A DNA stretch of 64,000 nt from Nocardia rhizosphaerihabitans (GTDB taxonomy: Bacteria; Actinomycetota; Actinomycetes; Mycobacteriales; Mycobacteriaceae), in assembly GCF_014646295.1 (NCBI RefSeq), contig NZ_BMNE01000010.1, positions 70,697-134,696 on the forward strand. The letters are read 5' to 3'. Below, piece after piece: positions 16,485 to 24,764 of this stretch. The notes beneath the pieces are model-generated. The model ran no database searches, had not been told where the DNA came from, and was given only the letters and a program-made list of their open reading frames with translations. The position numbers and the translations under genes are program-made. How positions within the stretch are numbered: the stretch's first letter is position 1; the number at the start of each line of letters is the position of its first letter.

Positions 16485-17390
16485 TTGTCTGTTCGAACTG
16501 TTCTCGGCCGCGGCGCCGTGCGGCTGCTCTGTACGGTCGCCGGTGGCGCCCTGGTGCTGAGCGGCTGCACCACCAACACCGAGGGTGATACCGCCACGGT
16601 GACGAAGGTGTCGGTGGAGAAGGTCGACGCGCTCGCCGCCGCCGTCCCTGACAAGGTCAAGCAGGCAGGCAAGATCGTCGTCGGCGTCAACGTGCCCTAC
16701 CAGCCGAACGAGTACAAGGACGCCGGCGGCAAGATCGTCGGCTTCGACGTCGACCTGCTCGACGCCGTCGCGAGCACCCTCGGACTGAAGGTCGACTACG
16801 TCGAATCCTCCTTCGAGAAGATCATTCCCGCGATTCAGGCGGGCACCTACGACGTGGGTATGTCCTCGATCACCGATTCGCGCGAACGCGAACAGCAGGT
16901 CGATTTCACGACCTATTTCTCCGCGGGCATCCAGTGGGCCCAGCAAACCGGTAAAGCCATCGATCCCGACAATGCGTGCGGCAAGAAAGTCGCCGTACAG
17001 TCCACTACGGTCGAGCACACCGAAGAGATTCCCGCCAAGAGCGCCAAGTGCGTCGCCGAGGGCAAGCCCGCCATCGATATGAAGGCTTTCGACGAGCAGA
17101 GCGCGGCCACCAACGCCCTGGTGCTCGGCCAGGTCGACGCGATGTCGGCCGATTCGCCGGTCACCGCCTACGCCATCAAGCAGAGCGAGGGCAAGATCGA
17201 GGCCGCGGGCCCGCTGTTCGATTCCGCGCCCTACGGCTGGGCCGTGCAGAAGGGCTCGCCGCTGGCGGTGTCGCTGCAGAAGGCGCTGCAGCACCTGATC
17301 GACAACGGCAAGTACGGCGAGATCACCACCAACTGGGGCGTCCAGGATGGTCAGATCAAGACCTCGGTGATCAACGGCGCAGTGAGCTGA
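16485..17390 (+). CDS. Polar amino-acid ABC transporter substrate-binding lipoprotein
   Basis: 301-aa family-3 solute-binding lipoprotein. The signal sequence ends in a lipobox LSGC (LVLSGCTTN), so the mature protein is anchored outside the membrane. The body has the SBP_bac_3 pattern: GKIVVGVNVPYQPNEY, then VGFDVDLLDAVASTLG and SSFEKIIPAIQAGTYDVGMS. TTG 16485 is chosen because GGAGG at 16475-16479 is correctly spaced for it; an in-frame GTG at 16473 overlaps that site. It heads a three-gene operon with a permease and an ATPase. The ligand is probably glutamate, glutamine or a related amino acid. Confidence 0.85.
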   Translation: MSVRTVLGRGAVRLLCTVAGGALVLSGCTTNTEGDTATVTKVSVEKVDALAAAVPDKVKQAGKIVVGVNVPYQPNEYKDAGGKIVGFDVDLLDAVASTLGLKVDYVESSFEKIIPAIQAGTYDVGMSSITDSREREQQVDFTTYFSAGIQWAQQTGKAIDPDNACGKKVAVQSTTVEHTEEIPAKSAKCVAEGKPAIDMKAFDEQSAATNALVLGQVDAMSADSPVTAYAIKQSEGKIEAAGPLFDSAPYGWAVQKGSPLAVSLQKALQHLIDNGKYGEITTNWGVQDGQIKTSVINGAVS

Positions 17391-17391
17391 C

Positions 17392-18330
17392 GTGACCGAG
17401 AAGGACAAGACGGTGGAGGTGCCCGGACCGGGCACCGAACCCGAACCGATCAAAGCGGTCCCGCTGCGCAGGCCGGGCCGCTGGATCGCGGCGGCAATCA
17501 TCCTGATCCTGGTGGGATTGTTCGTCTACGGAGCCGCGACGAATCCCGCCTACCGGTGGGACACCTACGGCAAGTACCTGTTCGACACCCGGATCACCGC
17601 GGGCGCGATCGTCACCCTGGAACTCACCGTGCTCGCGATGGCGATCGCGGTGGGTCTTGGCACGGTGCTCGCGGTGATGCGCCTGTCCCCGAACCCGGTG
17701 CTGCGCACCACCGCGTGGGTGTACCTGTGGATCTTCCGTGGCACCCCGGTGTTCGTGCAGTTGGTGTTCTGGGGTCTGGTGCCCTCGCTGTACAAGCAGA
17801 TTCACCTCGGGGTGCCGTTCGGACCGCAGTTCTTCGAGTTCGACGTGCAGAACCTGCAGGCGGCGTTCCTGTTCGCGGTGCTCGGCCTCGGCCTCAACGA
17901 GGCCGCCTACATGGCCGAGATCGTGCGCGCCGGCATCAACTCGGTCGGCGAGGGCCAGCGTGAGGCGTCGGTGGCGCTGGGCATGTCGTGGACGCAGACC
18001 ATGCGCCGCACCGTGCTGCCCCAGGCCATGCGGGTGATCATCCCGCCCACCGGCAACGAACTGATCGGCATGCTCAAGACCACCTCGCTGGTCACCGCGA
18101 TCCCGCTCAGCACCGACCTGTTCGGCCGCGCCCGCGACATCTACGGCGTGAACTTCCAGCCGATCCCGCTGCTGCTCGTCTGTGCCACCTGGTACCTGGC
18201 GATCACCAGCGTGCTCATGGTCGGGCAGTACTACTTGGAGCGCTACTACTCGCGCGGTGCCACCCGGCAGCTGACGGCCAAGCAGCTCGAGGAACTGGCC
18301 ACGGCGCAGGCGGCGGTGAAGGCGAAATGA
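17392..18330 (+). CDS. Polar amino-acid ABC transporter permease
   Basis: 312-aa membrane permease of the His/Glu/Gln/Arg type. A cytoplasmic N-terminus of about 30 residues precedes several membrane segments. The diagnostic stretch WIFRGTPVFVQLVFWGL is followed by the EAA loop EGQREASVALGMSWTQTMRRTVLPQAMRVIIPPTGNE (residues about 190-225, key residues Glu-Ala-Gly) that contacts the ATPase. The GTG start is 1 nt after the binding-protein stop, and its stop overlaps the ATPase ATG, so all three subunits are coupled. Confidence 0.88.
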   Translation: MTEKDKTVEVPGPGTEPEPIKAVPLRRPGRWIAAAIILILVGLFVYGAATNPAYRWDTYGKYLFDTRITAGAIVTLELTVLAMAIAVGLGTVLAVMRLSPNPVLRTTAWVYLWIFRGTPVFVQLVFWGLVPSLYKQIHLGVPFGPQFFEFDVQNLQAAFLFAVLGLGLNEAAYMAEIVRAGINSVGEGQREASVALGMSWTQTMRRTVLPQAMRVIIPPTGNELIGMLKTTSLVTAIPLSTDLFGRARDIYGVNFQPIPLLLVCATWYLAITSVLMVGQYYLERYYSRGATRQLTAKQLEELATAQAAVKAK

Positions 18331-19109
18331 CCGAACCACAAGTGGCCGCACCGCCGATGGTGCTGGCCGATCGGGTGTGCAAGAACTTCGGCGCGTTGCA
18401 GGTGCTCAAGGGCATCTCGCTCGAGGTGCAGCGGGGCAAGGTGCTGACCCTGGTCGGGCCGTCCGGCTCGGGCAAGTCGACGTTCCTGCGCTGCATCAAC
18501 CACCTCGAGCAGGTCAACGCGGGTCGGCTCTACGTCGACGGCGAGCTCGTCGGCTACCGGGAGAAGAACGGCAAGCTCTACGAGATGCATCCGCGCGATG
18601 CCGCGATCCAGCGTCGCGACATCGGCATGGTGTTCCAGCATTTCAACCTGTTCCCGCATCGCACCGCGCTGGAGAACGTGATCGAGGCGCCCACCCAGGT
18701 GCGCGGCATCCGCAAGGCCGAGGCGGTCGCCAGGGCCGAGGAACTGCTGGAACGAGTCGGGCTCTCGGCCAAACGCAACGCCTACCCTGCGCAGCTGTCC
18801 GGCGGTCAGCAGCAGCGCGTCGCGATCGCACGCGCGCTGGCGATGGACCCCAAGCTGATGCTGTTCGACGAGCCGACCTCGGCGCTCGACCCCGAGCTGG
18901 TCGGTGAGGTGCTCACCGTCATGCGCGAGCTCGCCGATTCGGGCATGACCATGCTCGTGGTGACCCACGAGATGGGCTTCGCCCGCGAGGTCGCCGACGA
19001 ACTGGTGTTCATGGACGGCGGCGTGGTCGTGGAATCGGGTCCGCCGCGCGAGCTGCTGGCGAACCCGCAGCACGAGCGCACCAAGACGTTCCTGTCCCGG
19101 CTGCTCTGA
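18327..19109 (+). CDS. Polar amino-acid ABC transporter ATP-binding protein
   Basis: 260-aa GlnQ/HisP-type ATPase. Walker A is GPSGSGKST near residue 48, the Q-loop region is MVFQHFNLFPH, the signature is LSGGQQQRVAIARAL and Walker B is LMLFDEPTSALDPE. ATG 18327 overlaps the permease stop (ATGA). Together with the two upstream genes it makes a complete importer. A 34-nt palindrome 11 nt past its stop ends the operon. Confidence 0.92.
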   Translation: MTEPQVAAPPMVLADRVCKNFGALQVLKGISLEVQRGKVLTLVGPSGSGKSTFLRCINHLEQVNAGRLYVDGELVGYREKNGKLYEMHPRDAAIQRRDIGMVFQHFNLFPHRTALENVIEAPTQVRGIRKAEAVARAEELLERVGLSAKRNAYPAQLSGGQQQRVAIARALAMDPKLMLFDEPTSALDPELVGEVLTVMRELADSGMTMLVVTHEMGFAREVADELVFMDGGVVVESGPPRELLANPQHERTKTFLSRLL

Positions 19110-19120
19110 GCTGACGAACG

Positions 19121-19154
19121 GCGACGGCCCCGCGGAATTCCGCGGGGCCGTCGC
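19121..19154. terminator. Perfect-palindrome bidirectional terminator
   Basis: GCGACGGCCCCGCGGAA (19121-19137) is followed directly by its reverse complement (19138-19154), a 34-nt perfect palindrome centred on GAATTC. It abuts the stop of the convergent MerR gene. Confidence 0.75.
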
Positions 19155-19793
19155 TCATTGCTGGGGGTTCTTCAGCATTTCCAGCGAGACCTGCGCCTGG
19201 GCGATGCGCCGGATGGTGGCCAGCGCGGTGTCACCGAGCACTGTCAACACCACGACAGCGTCGATGATGTCGTCGCGTCCGCCCGCGGCCAGCGCGGTCG
19301 TGACGTCGTTCTCCGCGATGACCCGCGCGCCGTCGAAATAGCTGGGCAGGGCTGTTTCGCCCCAGTCCGCGTAGCCCAGCTGCGCGAGCCGCACGAGCAC
19401 CGAGGTGAGCGTGTTGATCGCCTCGGGGCTGGGTTTCATGTCCCAGCCGCGCCGGTCCATCTCCGCGCGCACGGTCGCCGACGCGCGTTCCCACTCCGTG
19501 TCGGCCGCGGGCGGGATCGGGGCGGAGATGCTGTCCTGGACCACGCCGAGCAGGCTGAACAGCGGCAGGTCGGGGGAGTCGACGGCGGCGAGGACCTCGC
19601 CGACGGTGGCCACGGGCAGCCCACCCACCTCGATCAGCGCGCGCACCAGCCGCAACCTGCGCAGATGGTCCTCGCCGTAGCTGGCCTGGTTCGGGCTGGT
19701 GCGTTCGCCCGGGGGTAGCAGGCCCTCGCGCAGGTAGTACTTGATCGTCGCCACCGCGATTCCACTGCGCTCGCTCAACTCCGAGATCCGCAC
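19155..19793 (-). CDS. MerR-family transcriptional regulator
   Basis: 212-aa regulator with an N-terminal MerR winged helix (ISELSERSGIAVATIKYYLREGLL, then the NQASYGEDHLRRLRLVRAL wing and helix). The C-terminal effector domain of about 130 residues lacks an obvious metal-binding Cys pattern, so an organic ligand is more likely. GTG 19793 follows GGAGGTG at a 5-nt spacing. It is divergent from a two-gene membrane-protein operon; a double dyad in between is the likely operator. Confidence 0.85.
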   Translation of the reverse strand: MRISELSERSGIAVATIKYYLREGLLPPGERTSPNQASYGEDHLRRLRLVRALIEVGGLPVATVGEVLAAVDSPDLPLFSLLGVVQDSISAPIPPAADTEWERASATVRAEMDRRGWDMKPSPEAINTLTSVLVRLAQLGYADWGETALPSYFDGARVIAENDVTTALAAGGRDDIIDAVVVLTVLGDTALATIRRIAQAQVSLEMLKNPQQ

Positions 19794-19841
19794 AGTTCAC
19801 CTCCGTTTTCCGCGTTCCCCCTTGCTTGCTTTCGCTCTAGC

Positions 19842-19880
19842 GGATAGTCTAGCTATCCATAACGGATAGTACAGCTATCT
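19842..19880. promoter_or_regulatory. Double dyad operator between merR-like gene and membrane operon
   Basis: GGATAG-N5-CTATCC at 19842-19858 and GGATAG-N5-CTATCT at 19864-19880 are two near-identical inverted repeats 22 bp apart, about two helical turns. They are probably bound by the adjacent MerR-type regulator. Confidence 0.6.
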
Positions 19881-19897
19881 ATCTTGGGAGATTCACC

Positions 19898-20848
19898 ATG
19901 ACTGCCCTCACAACCCTCGATCCGCTGCCGCGGCGGCAGGCCCGTCTGCATCGCCCACTGCTCTGGTTCGCCGCGGTCAACGCCGTGCTCACCGTTGTCG
20001 CCGTCGTCGGGATGCTGGTCGACGACCGGGTCATCGCGGGGTCGACCGCGTGGTTCAAGCCGACCAAGTTCGCGGTGTCGTTCCTGCTCTACAGCGTCGC
20101 GCTGGCGTGGCTGATCTCGTTGCGGTCCAAGCCATCCCGGCTCACCTGGTGGATGGCGACGGTGATCGTCGTCGCGGGCACGATCGAACAGCTGATCGTC
20201 GTCGGCCAGGTCGTGCGCGGCACCCGCAGCCACTACAACATGACAACGAGCTTCGACGCCGCCCTGTGGATCATCATGGGCAGCACCATCATCGTGCTCT
20301 TTCTCGCCACCATGGTCGTCGCCGCGCAGCTCTCGCTGACCAGAATCGGGGACGCGGCCACCACCTGGTCGATCCGGCTCGGCCTGGCGATCACGCTGGT
20401 CGGCCTGGCGCTGGGAAATCTGATGCCGAACCGCGAATCCGGGGTGGCCGACATCGCGGGCGCGCACACCGTCGGTGCGCCCGACGGCACGCCGGGCATG
20501 CCGGTGACCGGGTGGAGCACCACCGCCGGTGACCTGCGGATCCCGCACTTCTTCGGCATGCACGCCTTGCAGGCGCTGCCGCTGTTCGCCGCGCTGCTGG
20601 TACTCCTCGCGCCACGGATCCCGCTGCTGCGGGTTCTGCGCGTGCGGGTCGGCCTGGTCGTCACCATGGCCGCCGGCTACGCGGCGGTCCTCGCCCTGGT
20701 CACCTGGCAGGCCTTGCGCGGGCAGCCGCTGATCCACCCCGACCAGGCCACCCTGACCGTGGCCGCCGCGATTCTCACCGGCGTCGTGGCCGGCGCCCTG
20801 ATCTCGGTCGCGAGCGCGATCGGCACCCGAAAGGTAGTCACCGCATGA
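19898..20848 (+). CDS. Polytopic membrane protein of unknown function
   Basis: 316-aa integral membrane protein with about eight hydrophobic segments and several short loops. A conserved-looking stretch between segments 5 and 6 carries GTPGMPVTGWSTTAGDLRIP and a following HFFGMHALQALPL with two His. I do not recognise a named family. ATG 19898 follows GGGAG at an 8-nt spacing. It is translationally coupled (ATGA) to the ABA4-like gene and divergent from the MerR-type regulator, so expression is probably ligand-induced. Confidence 0.7.
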   Translation: MTALTTLDPLPRRQARLHRPLLWFAAVNAVLTVVAVVGMLVDDRVIAGSTAWFKPTKFAVSFLLYSVALAWLISLRSKPSRLTWWMATVIVVAGTIEQLIVVGQVVRGTRSHYNMTTSFDAALWIIMGSTIIVLFLATMVVAAQLSLTRIGDAATTWSIRLGLAITLVGLALGNLMPNRESGVADIAGAHTVGAPDGTPGMPVTGWSTTAGDLRIPHFFGMHALQALPLFAALLVLLAPRIPLLRVLRVRVGLVVTMAAGYAAVLALVTWQALRGQPLIHPDQATLTVAAAILTGVVAGALISVASAIGTRKVVTA

Positions 20849-21306
20849 GTACGCTGTTCGACCTGTCCTTCTTCGTAACCGTCCCGTTCTGGGCGCTGAT
20901 GATCCTGGCGCCCACCTGGCGCTGGACCCGCACGATCATCGGCTCACCGTGGATCACGCTGGTGCCCTTGGTGATCTGGGCGATCGTCGCCGTCCCGATC
21001 CTCGGCGCGATGTGGTCCCTGGTGACCAACCCGTCCCTGCCCGCGATCACCGACGCCGTCGCCGACCCGGCTGTCCTGACGGCACTCTGGGCCCAGATCA
21101 TCGCCTGGGACCTGTTCCTCGGCCGCTGGATCTACCTCGACAGCCGCGACCGGAACATCCATCCATTGCTGATGGCACCGCTGCTGATCGGCACGATCCT
21201 GTTGTCACCCATCGCCTTTCCGATCTACCTGGTGATGCGCGAGGTGGCAGGCCGGGGTGCGGAGCGGACGACGTCGACCGCCGTTGTTTCTACGCCCGCC
21301 GGGTGA
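20845..21306 (+). CDS. ABA4-like (DUF4281) membrane protein
   Basis: 153-aa protein with about four membrane segments. The segment WAQIIAWDLFLGRWIYLDSRD matches the ABA4-like signature (W...DLF.GRW...D), and the end LLSPIAFPIYLVMREV also fits. Plant ABA4 acts in neoxanthin formation; the bacterial role is unknown, perhaps in isoprenoid or pigment chemistry. The start overlaps the stop of the preceding membrane gene. The 3' end overlaps the convergent lipoprotein gene by 17 nt. Confidence 0.75.
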   Translation: MSTLFDLSFFVTVPFWALMILAPTWRWTRTIIGSPWITLVPLVIWAIVAVPILGAMWSLVTNPSLPAITDAVADPAVLTALWAQIIAWDLFLGRWIYLDSRDRNIHPLLMAPLLIGTILLSPIAFPIYLVMREVAGRGAERTTSTAVVSTPAG

Positions 21307-21913
21307 GGACGACGCGGTCGGCGAGGCGCTCCGGTTCGCCGGGTGGGGTGAAGAAGAGCTCCATGACCGTCCGGTTCGGTGATTCGAGGCGGATCAGTGT
21401 CCGCATCGGGATGGTCTTGCCGACATTGGCCGGTCCGGTGATGCCCGGGTCGGTGAACTCGCCCGGCAGCGAGAGGTCGGGGTTGCCCGCGGTGCCCTTC
21501 GCGCCGCGATAGGCCATCGTCAGCGGAGTGACGCTGTCGAAGGTCGACCATTCGTAGCGGTCGTCGACGGGGGAGTAGCCGAGCAGGCCGAGCCGGTAGT
21601 ACGGGCGGTCGCCGATCACGCCGGTGACCTCCTCGCGCAGGAAGTTGCCCCCGGTCTCGCCGATCCAGCTCCACCGCGAGACGGCATCGCGGGTGATCAG
21701 GGGAGCATCAGGGGTGCCGCCCGCCACGAAGGTGGACTTCTCGGCGGTCCATTCGCCGACCAGCTGGTTCAGCCGGGCATGTCCCGCGTCCTGCGCCGCG
21801 TGCTGCGTCGTCGTCGCCGTGGCGACGACGGTGTCCTCGGCGGCACACGAGGTGACTGACAGGGTGGCGGCGAGAACGATCGGAGCGAACGTGCGAAACA
21901 GTCCGGTGCGCAT
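21290..21913 (-). CDS. DUF1579-type lipoprotein
   Basis: 207-aa predicted lipoprotein: the signal peptide ends in LSVTSCAAED, with Cys the likely lipidated residue. The mature part resembles DUF1579: RLNQLVGEWTAEKS, then IGETGGNFLREEVTG and LGLLGYSPVDDRYEWSTFDS. The family is lipocalin-like with no established role. ATG 21913 is chosen because it gives the signal sequence and has GAGAG upstream. It lies 10 nt downstream of the SDR gene on the same strand, so probably in one operon. Confidence 0.75.
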   Translation of the reverse strand: MRTGLFRTFAPIVLAATLSVTSCAAEDTVVATATTTQHAAQDAGHARLNQLVGEWTAEKSTFVAGGTPDAPLITRDAVSRWSWIGETGGNFLREEVTGVIGDRPYYRLGLLGYSPVDDRYEWSTFDSVTPLTMAYRGAKGTAGNPDLSLPGEFTDPGITGPANVGKTIPMRTLIRLESPNRTVMELFFTPPGEPERLADRVVLTRRA

Positions 21914-21923
21914 GGGAACTCTC

Positions 21924-22766
21924 TCAGTTGTCGTCGAAATCGGTGGCACGGGCGGTGGTTTCCCACTCCAGCACCTCGACACGGACCGAATCCAGGTGTC
22001 CGAGAATGGCATCGACCGCGTCGGAGCCCAGCGGCAGTCGCAGCGGGGTCTTGTCGGCGGCCAGTGCGGTCCGGATGGCCGCGGCGGCCTTGGCGGGGTC
22101 GCCGGGCTGGCGGCCGTCGCTGGTCTCGATCATGCGGCGGGTCCCGCCGACGGTGTCGGCGTAGGCGTCGGTCTCGGCGCTGAGTGTGGCGGCGCCGGGG
22201 CTCATCAGGCCGGTGCGGAAGCCGCCGGGCTCGACGATCAGCACCTTGATGCCGAACGGCTCGACTTCGTCGGCCAGTGCCTCGGAAAGGCCCTCGAGCG
22301 CGAATTTCGTGGCGCTGTAGGCGGAGAAGCCGGCGAAGGACAGCTGGCCGCCGAAGCTGCTCATCATCACGATCGCGCCGCTGCGCTGCGCGCGCATGTG
22401 CGGCAGCACCGCGCGGGTGAGGGCGGCCGGACCGAAGACATGCAGGTCGAACAGTTCGCGCAACTCGGCGTCGGTGGTCTCCTCGACGGCGCCGACCTGG
22501 GTGCGACCCGCATTGTTGACCAGGACATCGATGCGCCCGTGCCGGGCAACCACATCGGCGACGACCTCGTCGATGCGCGCGGTGTCGGTGACATCGAGGG
22601 CGATGGTCTCGAGCTGATCGGGGTGCGCGGCGACCAGATCATCCAGGGCCGTGGTGCGGCGGGCGACGGCGACGACGGTGTCGCCCGCCGCGATCGCCGC
22701 CTCGGCGATGGCACGGCCGAAGCCGCTGCTCGCGCCGGTGACCAGCCAGATCTGCGGGATGCTCAT
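21924..22766 (-). CDS. Short-chain dehydrogenase/reductase
   Basis: 280-aa NAD(P)-dependent oxidoreductase of the SDR superfamily. It has the nucleotide motif LVTGASSGFGRAIAE, the structural motif LVNNAG, the catalytic Ser in MMSSFGG and the catalytic pair in YSATK. ATG 22766 follows GAGGAG at a 6-nt spacing, whereas the frame to 22850 has no support. It is divergent from a frameshifted LysR gene, with a LysR-type dyad between them, so it is the presumed regulatory target. Substrate unknown. Confidence 0.88.
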   Translation of the reverse strand: MSIPQIWLVTGASSGFGRAIAEAAIAAGDTVVAVARRTTALDDLVAAHPDQLETIALDVTDTARIDEVVADVVARHGRIDVLVNNAGRTQVGAVEETTDAELRELFDLHVFGPAALTRAVLPHMRAQRSGAIVMMSSFGGQLSFAGFSAYSATKFALEGLSEALADEVEPFGIKVLIVEPGGFRTGLMSPGAATLSAETDAYADTVGGTRRMIETSDGRQPGDPAKAAAAIRTALAADKTPLRLPLGSDAVDAILGHLDSVRVEVLEWETTARATDFDDN

Positions 22767-22842
22767 CAGATTCTCCTCTGCCCGTTGATGTTTCGCCGTA
22801 GATACTTCCGCCGTGCCGAGTGGGCGTCCAATATCCGTTGTG

Positions 22843-22857
22843 ATAACCAAGGGTTAT
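22843..22857. promoter_or_regulatory. LysR-type operator (ATAACC-N3-GGTTAT)
   Basis: ATAACCAAGGGTTAT is a perfect dyad containing T-N11-A, overlapping the ATG of the LysR gene. It is the likely autoregulatory and SDR-control site. Confidence 0.6.
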
Positions 22858-23757
22858 GGACGTGCACGGGCGCGACCTGCGCTACTTCGTCGCGGTCGCC
22901 GATCGGTTGAACTTCACCGCAGCCGCCGAGGCGCTGTACGTCTCGCAGCCCGCGCTCAGCAAACAGATTCGCAAGCTGGAAAGTCAGCTGGGCGCGGCGC
23001 TGTTCGTGCGTGACACCCGCTCGGTCGCGCTGACCTCGGTCGGCGAGGCGCTGCTACCGCAGGCTCGCCGGGTTCTCGTCGCGTGGGAAACGGCGGAGTC
23101 CGCGGTCGAATCCGCGAAGGCCGCCCAGCAGGCGGGGTTGTCGATCGGGATAAGTACCAGCCCCGGTCGCGGCATCCTGCCTGCGGTGCGCTCCCGATTC
23201 GCCACCGCGTTCCCCGACGCGAAACCTGTTCTGCGCCAGGTGAGCTGGGACGATCCGACAGCAGGCCTGGCCGACGGGTCCACCGATGTCGCCTTCGTCT
23301 GGCTTCCGCTGGCCGATGGCGACCGCTACCGCTGGCTGGTCGTGGCCACCGAACCGCGGCTGGTCGCACTCCCGGAAACCCACCCCCTCGCGGCGCGCGA
23401 CAGCATCGCGTTCACCGAGCTCCTCGACGAGCCGTTCCTGGCGCTACCGACCTCGGCGGGCGTCCTGCGCGACTACTGGCTCGCGCTCGACGAACGCGCC
23501 GGACACCCGCCGGTCGTCGGCGCCGAGTATCGAGCGCGGAGGAGACCTACGAGGCGCTGGTCAACGGTGACGGAGTGGTCCTGGTCGCCACGGGCAACGC
23601 GCCGCTGATCGCCCACGTCGGTGTGGTGACCCGGCCGGTGACCGGCCTGAGCCCGGCCGAACTCGCCCTGGCCTGGCGGCACGACGACCATCGCCGGCTG
23701 GTGCGCGGGTACGTCGAAGCGTGCGCGTCGGCCACCGGGCATCGCCGCCGGTCGTAG
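22856..23757 (+). pseudogene. LysR-family regulator interrupted by a frameshift
   Basis: The N-terminal part reads as a LysR regulator: helix-turn-helix RLNFTAAAEALYVSQPALSK, then LGAALFVRDTRSVALTSVGE, and an effector domain to about residue 223 (GHPPVVGAE). The frame then goes wrong, while a second frame continues the protein from about 23527 (VSSAEETYEALVNGDGVVLV) to a natural end near 23757. Restoring one G at 23525-23528 (GAG-GTA) would join them into a regulator of about 300 aa. Either the gene is recently inactivated or this is an assembly error. It is divergent from the SDR gene. Confidence 0.75.
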
Positions 23758-23762
23758 GCGAT

Positions 23763-24680
23763 TCACCCGATGGGCCGCTGCCCGAGCGCGATCCGCAGCT
23801 GGCCGAGCAGCACCTTCGCCGCTGGGCCGCCGGGACGGTCGGTGCGCCAGGCGATGGCGAGGCGGCCGTGGATTCGCGGTTCGACGATGGTGAGCGCGCG
23901 CACGCCGAACGCGGTCGCCTCGGCGGGCGTGAGCGCGGGGACGATCGCGGTGCCGAGACCACGGGCGGCCAGCCGGAGCAGCAAGGGGGGAGCGGCCGCC
24001 TCGAAGGCGATATGTGGCGTGAAACCAGCTGCGGTGCAAGAGCGTTCGAAGACACCGCGCAGTCCGGTTCCGGCGGGCAGGCAGATGAGCCGCCGATCGG
24101 TCAACGCCGCCAGGGTGATCGTGCCCGCCGACTCGGCGGGATCGGCCGGTGCGTCGAGCGCGACAGCGGCGACGAGTGGCGTCTCCAGAATCACCTCGAG
24201 GCCCATCCCGGGATCCGGTGCGGCGCCGGTCAATCCGACCAGGGCGATGTCTAGCTCGCCGCGTTCGAGTGCGGCCAGCATCCGCTCGGCGGTGTCCTCG
24301 GTAAGGCTGATGCCGACCCGCGGGTGGTCGTGGTGGAAATCGGCGAGCACGCCGGCGACATCGAATTCCTCGGTGGCCGCGCCGGAGATCACCCCGAGCC
24401 GCACGTGCCCGCGCAACAGCCCGGTGAATTCCTGGACCGTCTCGTCGATGCGGTCTGCCGCCGCCAGCGCGGCTCGCGCGTGTTCGAGCACGGCGGCGCC
24501 GACCTCGGTCGGTGTGACGGTGCGGGCGCCGCGGTCGAGCAGGCGCTGGCCGAGTTCGCGCTCCAGCTGCCTGATCTGCGCGCTGAGACCCGGCTGCGTC
24601 AGGTGCAGGCGTTCGGCCGCCCTGGTGAAGCCGCCCTCGTCGACGACCGTCACGAGATAGCGCAGCTGCCGCAGTTCCAT
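23763..24680 (-). CDS. LysR-family transcriptional regulator
   Basis: 305-aa regulator. The DNA-binding domain holds RQLRYLVTVVDEGGFTRAAE and LTQPGLSAQIRQLERELG; the rest is a typical LysR_substrate domain. ATG 24680. It is divergent from an FAD oxidoreductase gene, its likely target, with an ATAA-N7-TTAT dyad between. It is convergent with the frameshifted LysR gene, 5 nt apart. Confidence 0.88.
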   Translation of the reverse strand: MELRQLRYLVTVVDEGGFTRAAERLHLTQPGLSAQIRQLERELGQRLLDRGARTVTPTEVGAAVLEHARAALAAADRIDETVQEFTGLLRGHVRLGVISGAATEEFDVAGVLADFHHDHPRVGISLTEDTAERMLAALERGELDIALVGLTGAAPDPGMGLEVILETPLVAAVALDAPADPAESAGTITLAALTDRRLICLPAGTGLRGVFERSCTAAGFTPHIAFEAAAPPLLLRLAARGLGTAIVPALTPAEATAFGVRALTIVEPRIHGRLAIAWRTDRPGGPAAKVLLGQLRIALGQRPIG

Positions 24681-24691
24681 GGTGCGATCGT

Positions 24692-24706
24692 ATAAAGACT
24701 AGTTAT
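24692..24706. promoter_or_regulatory. LysR-type operator upstream of the oxidoreductase
   Basis: ATAAAGACTAGTTAT carries ATAA...TTAT arms and a T-N11-A core, close to both divergent starts. It resembles the dyad at 22843-22857 but differs in its centre. Confidence 0.5.
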
Positions 24707-24764
24707 GGAAGTCAGAAGAACTATCTGTTGTATTTCTTGTCGAGACGGCGGCACAGTCGAAGAC

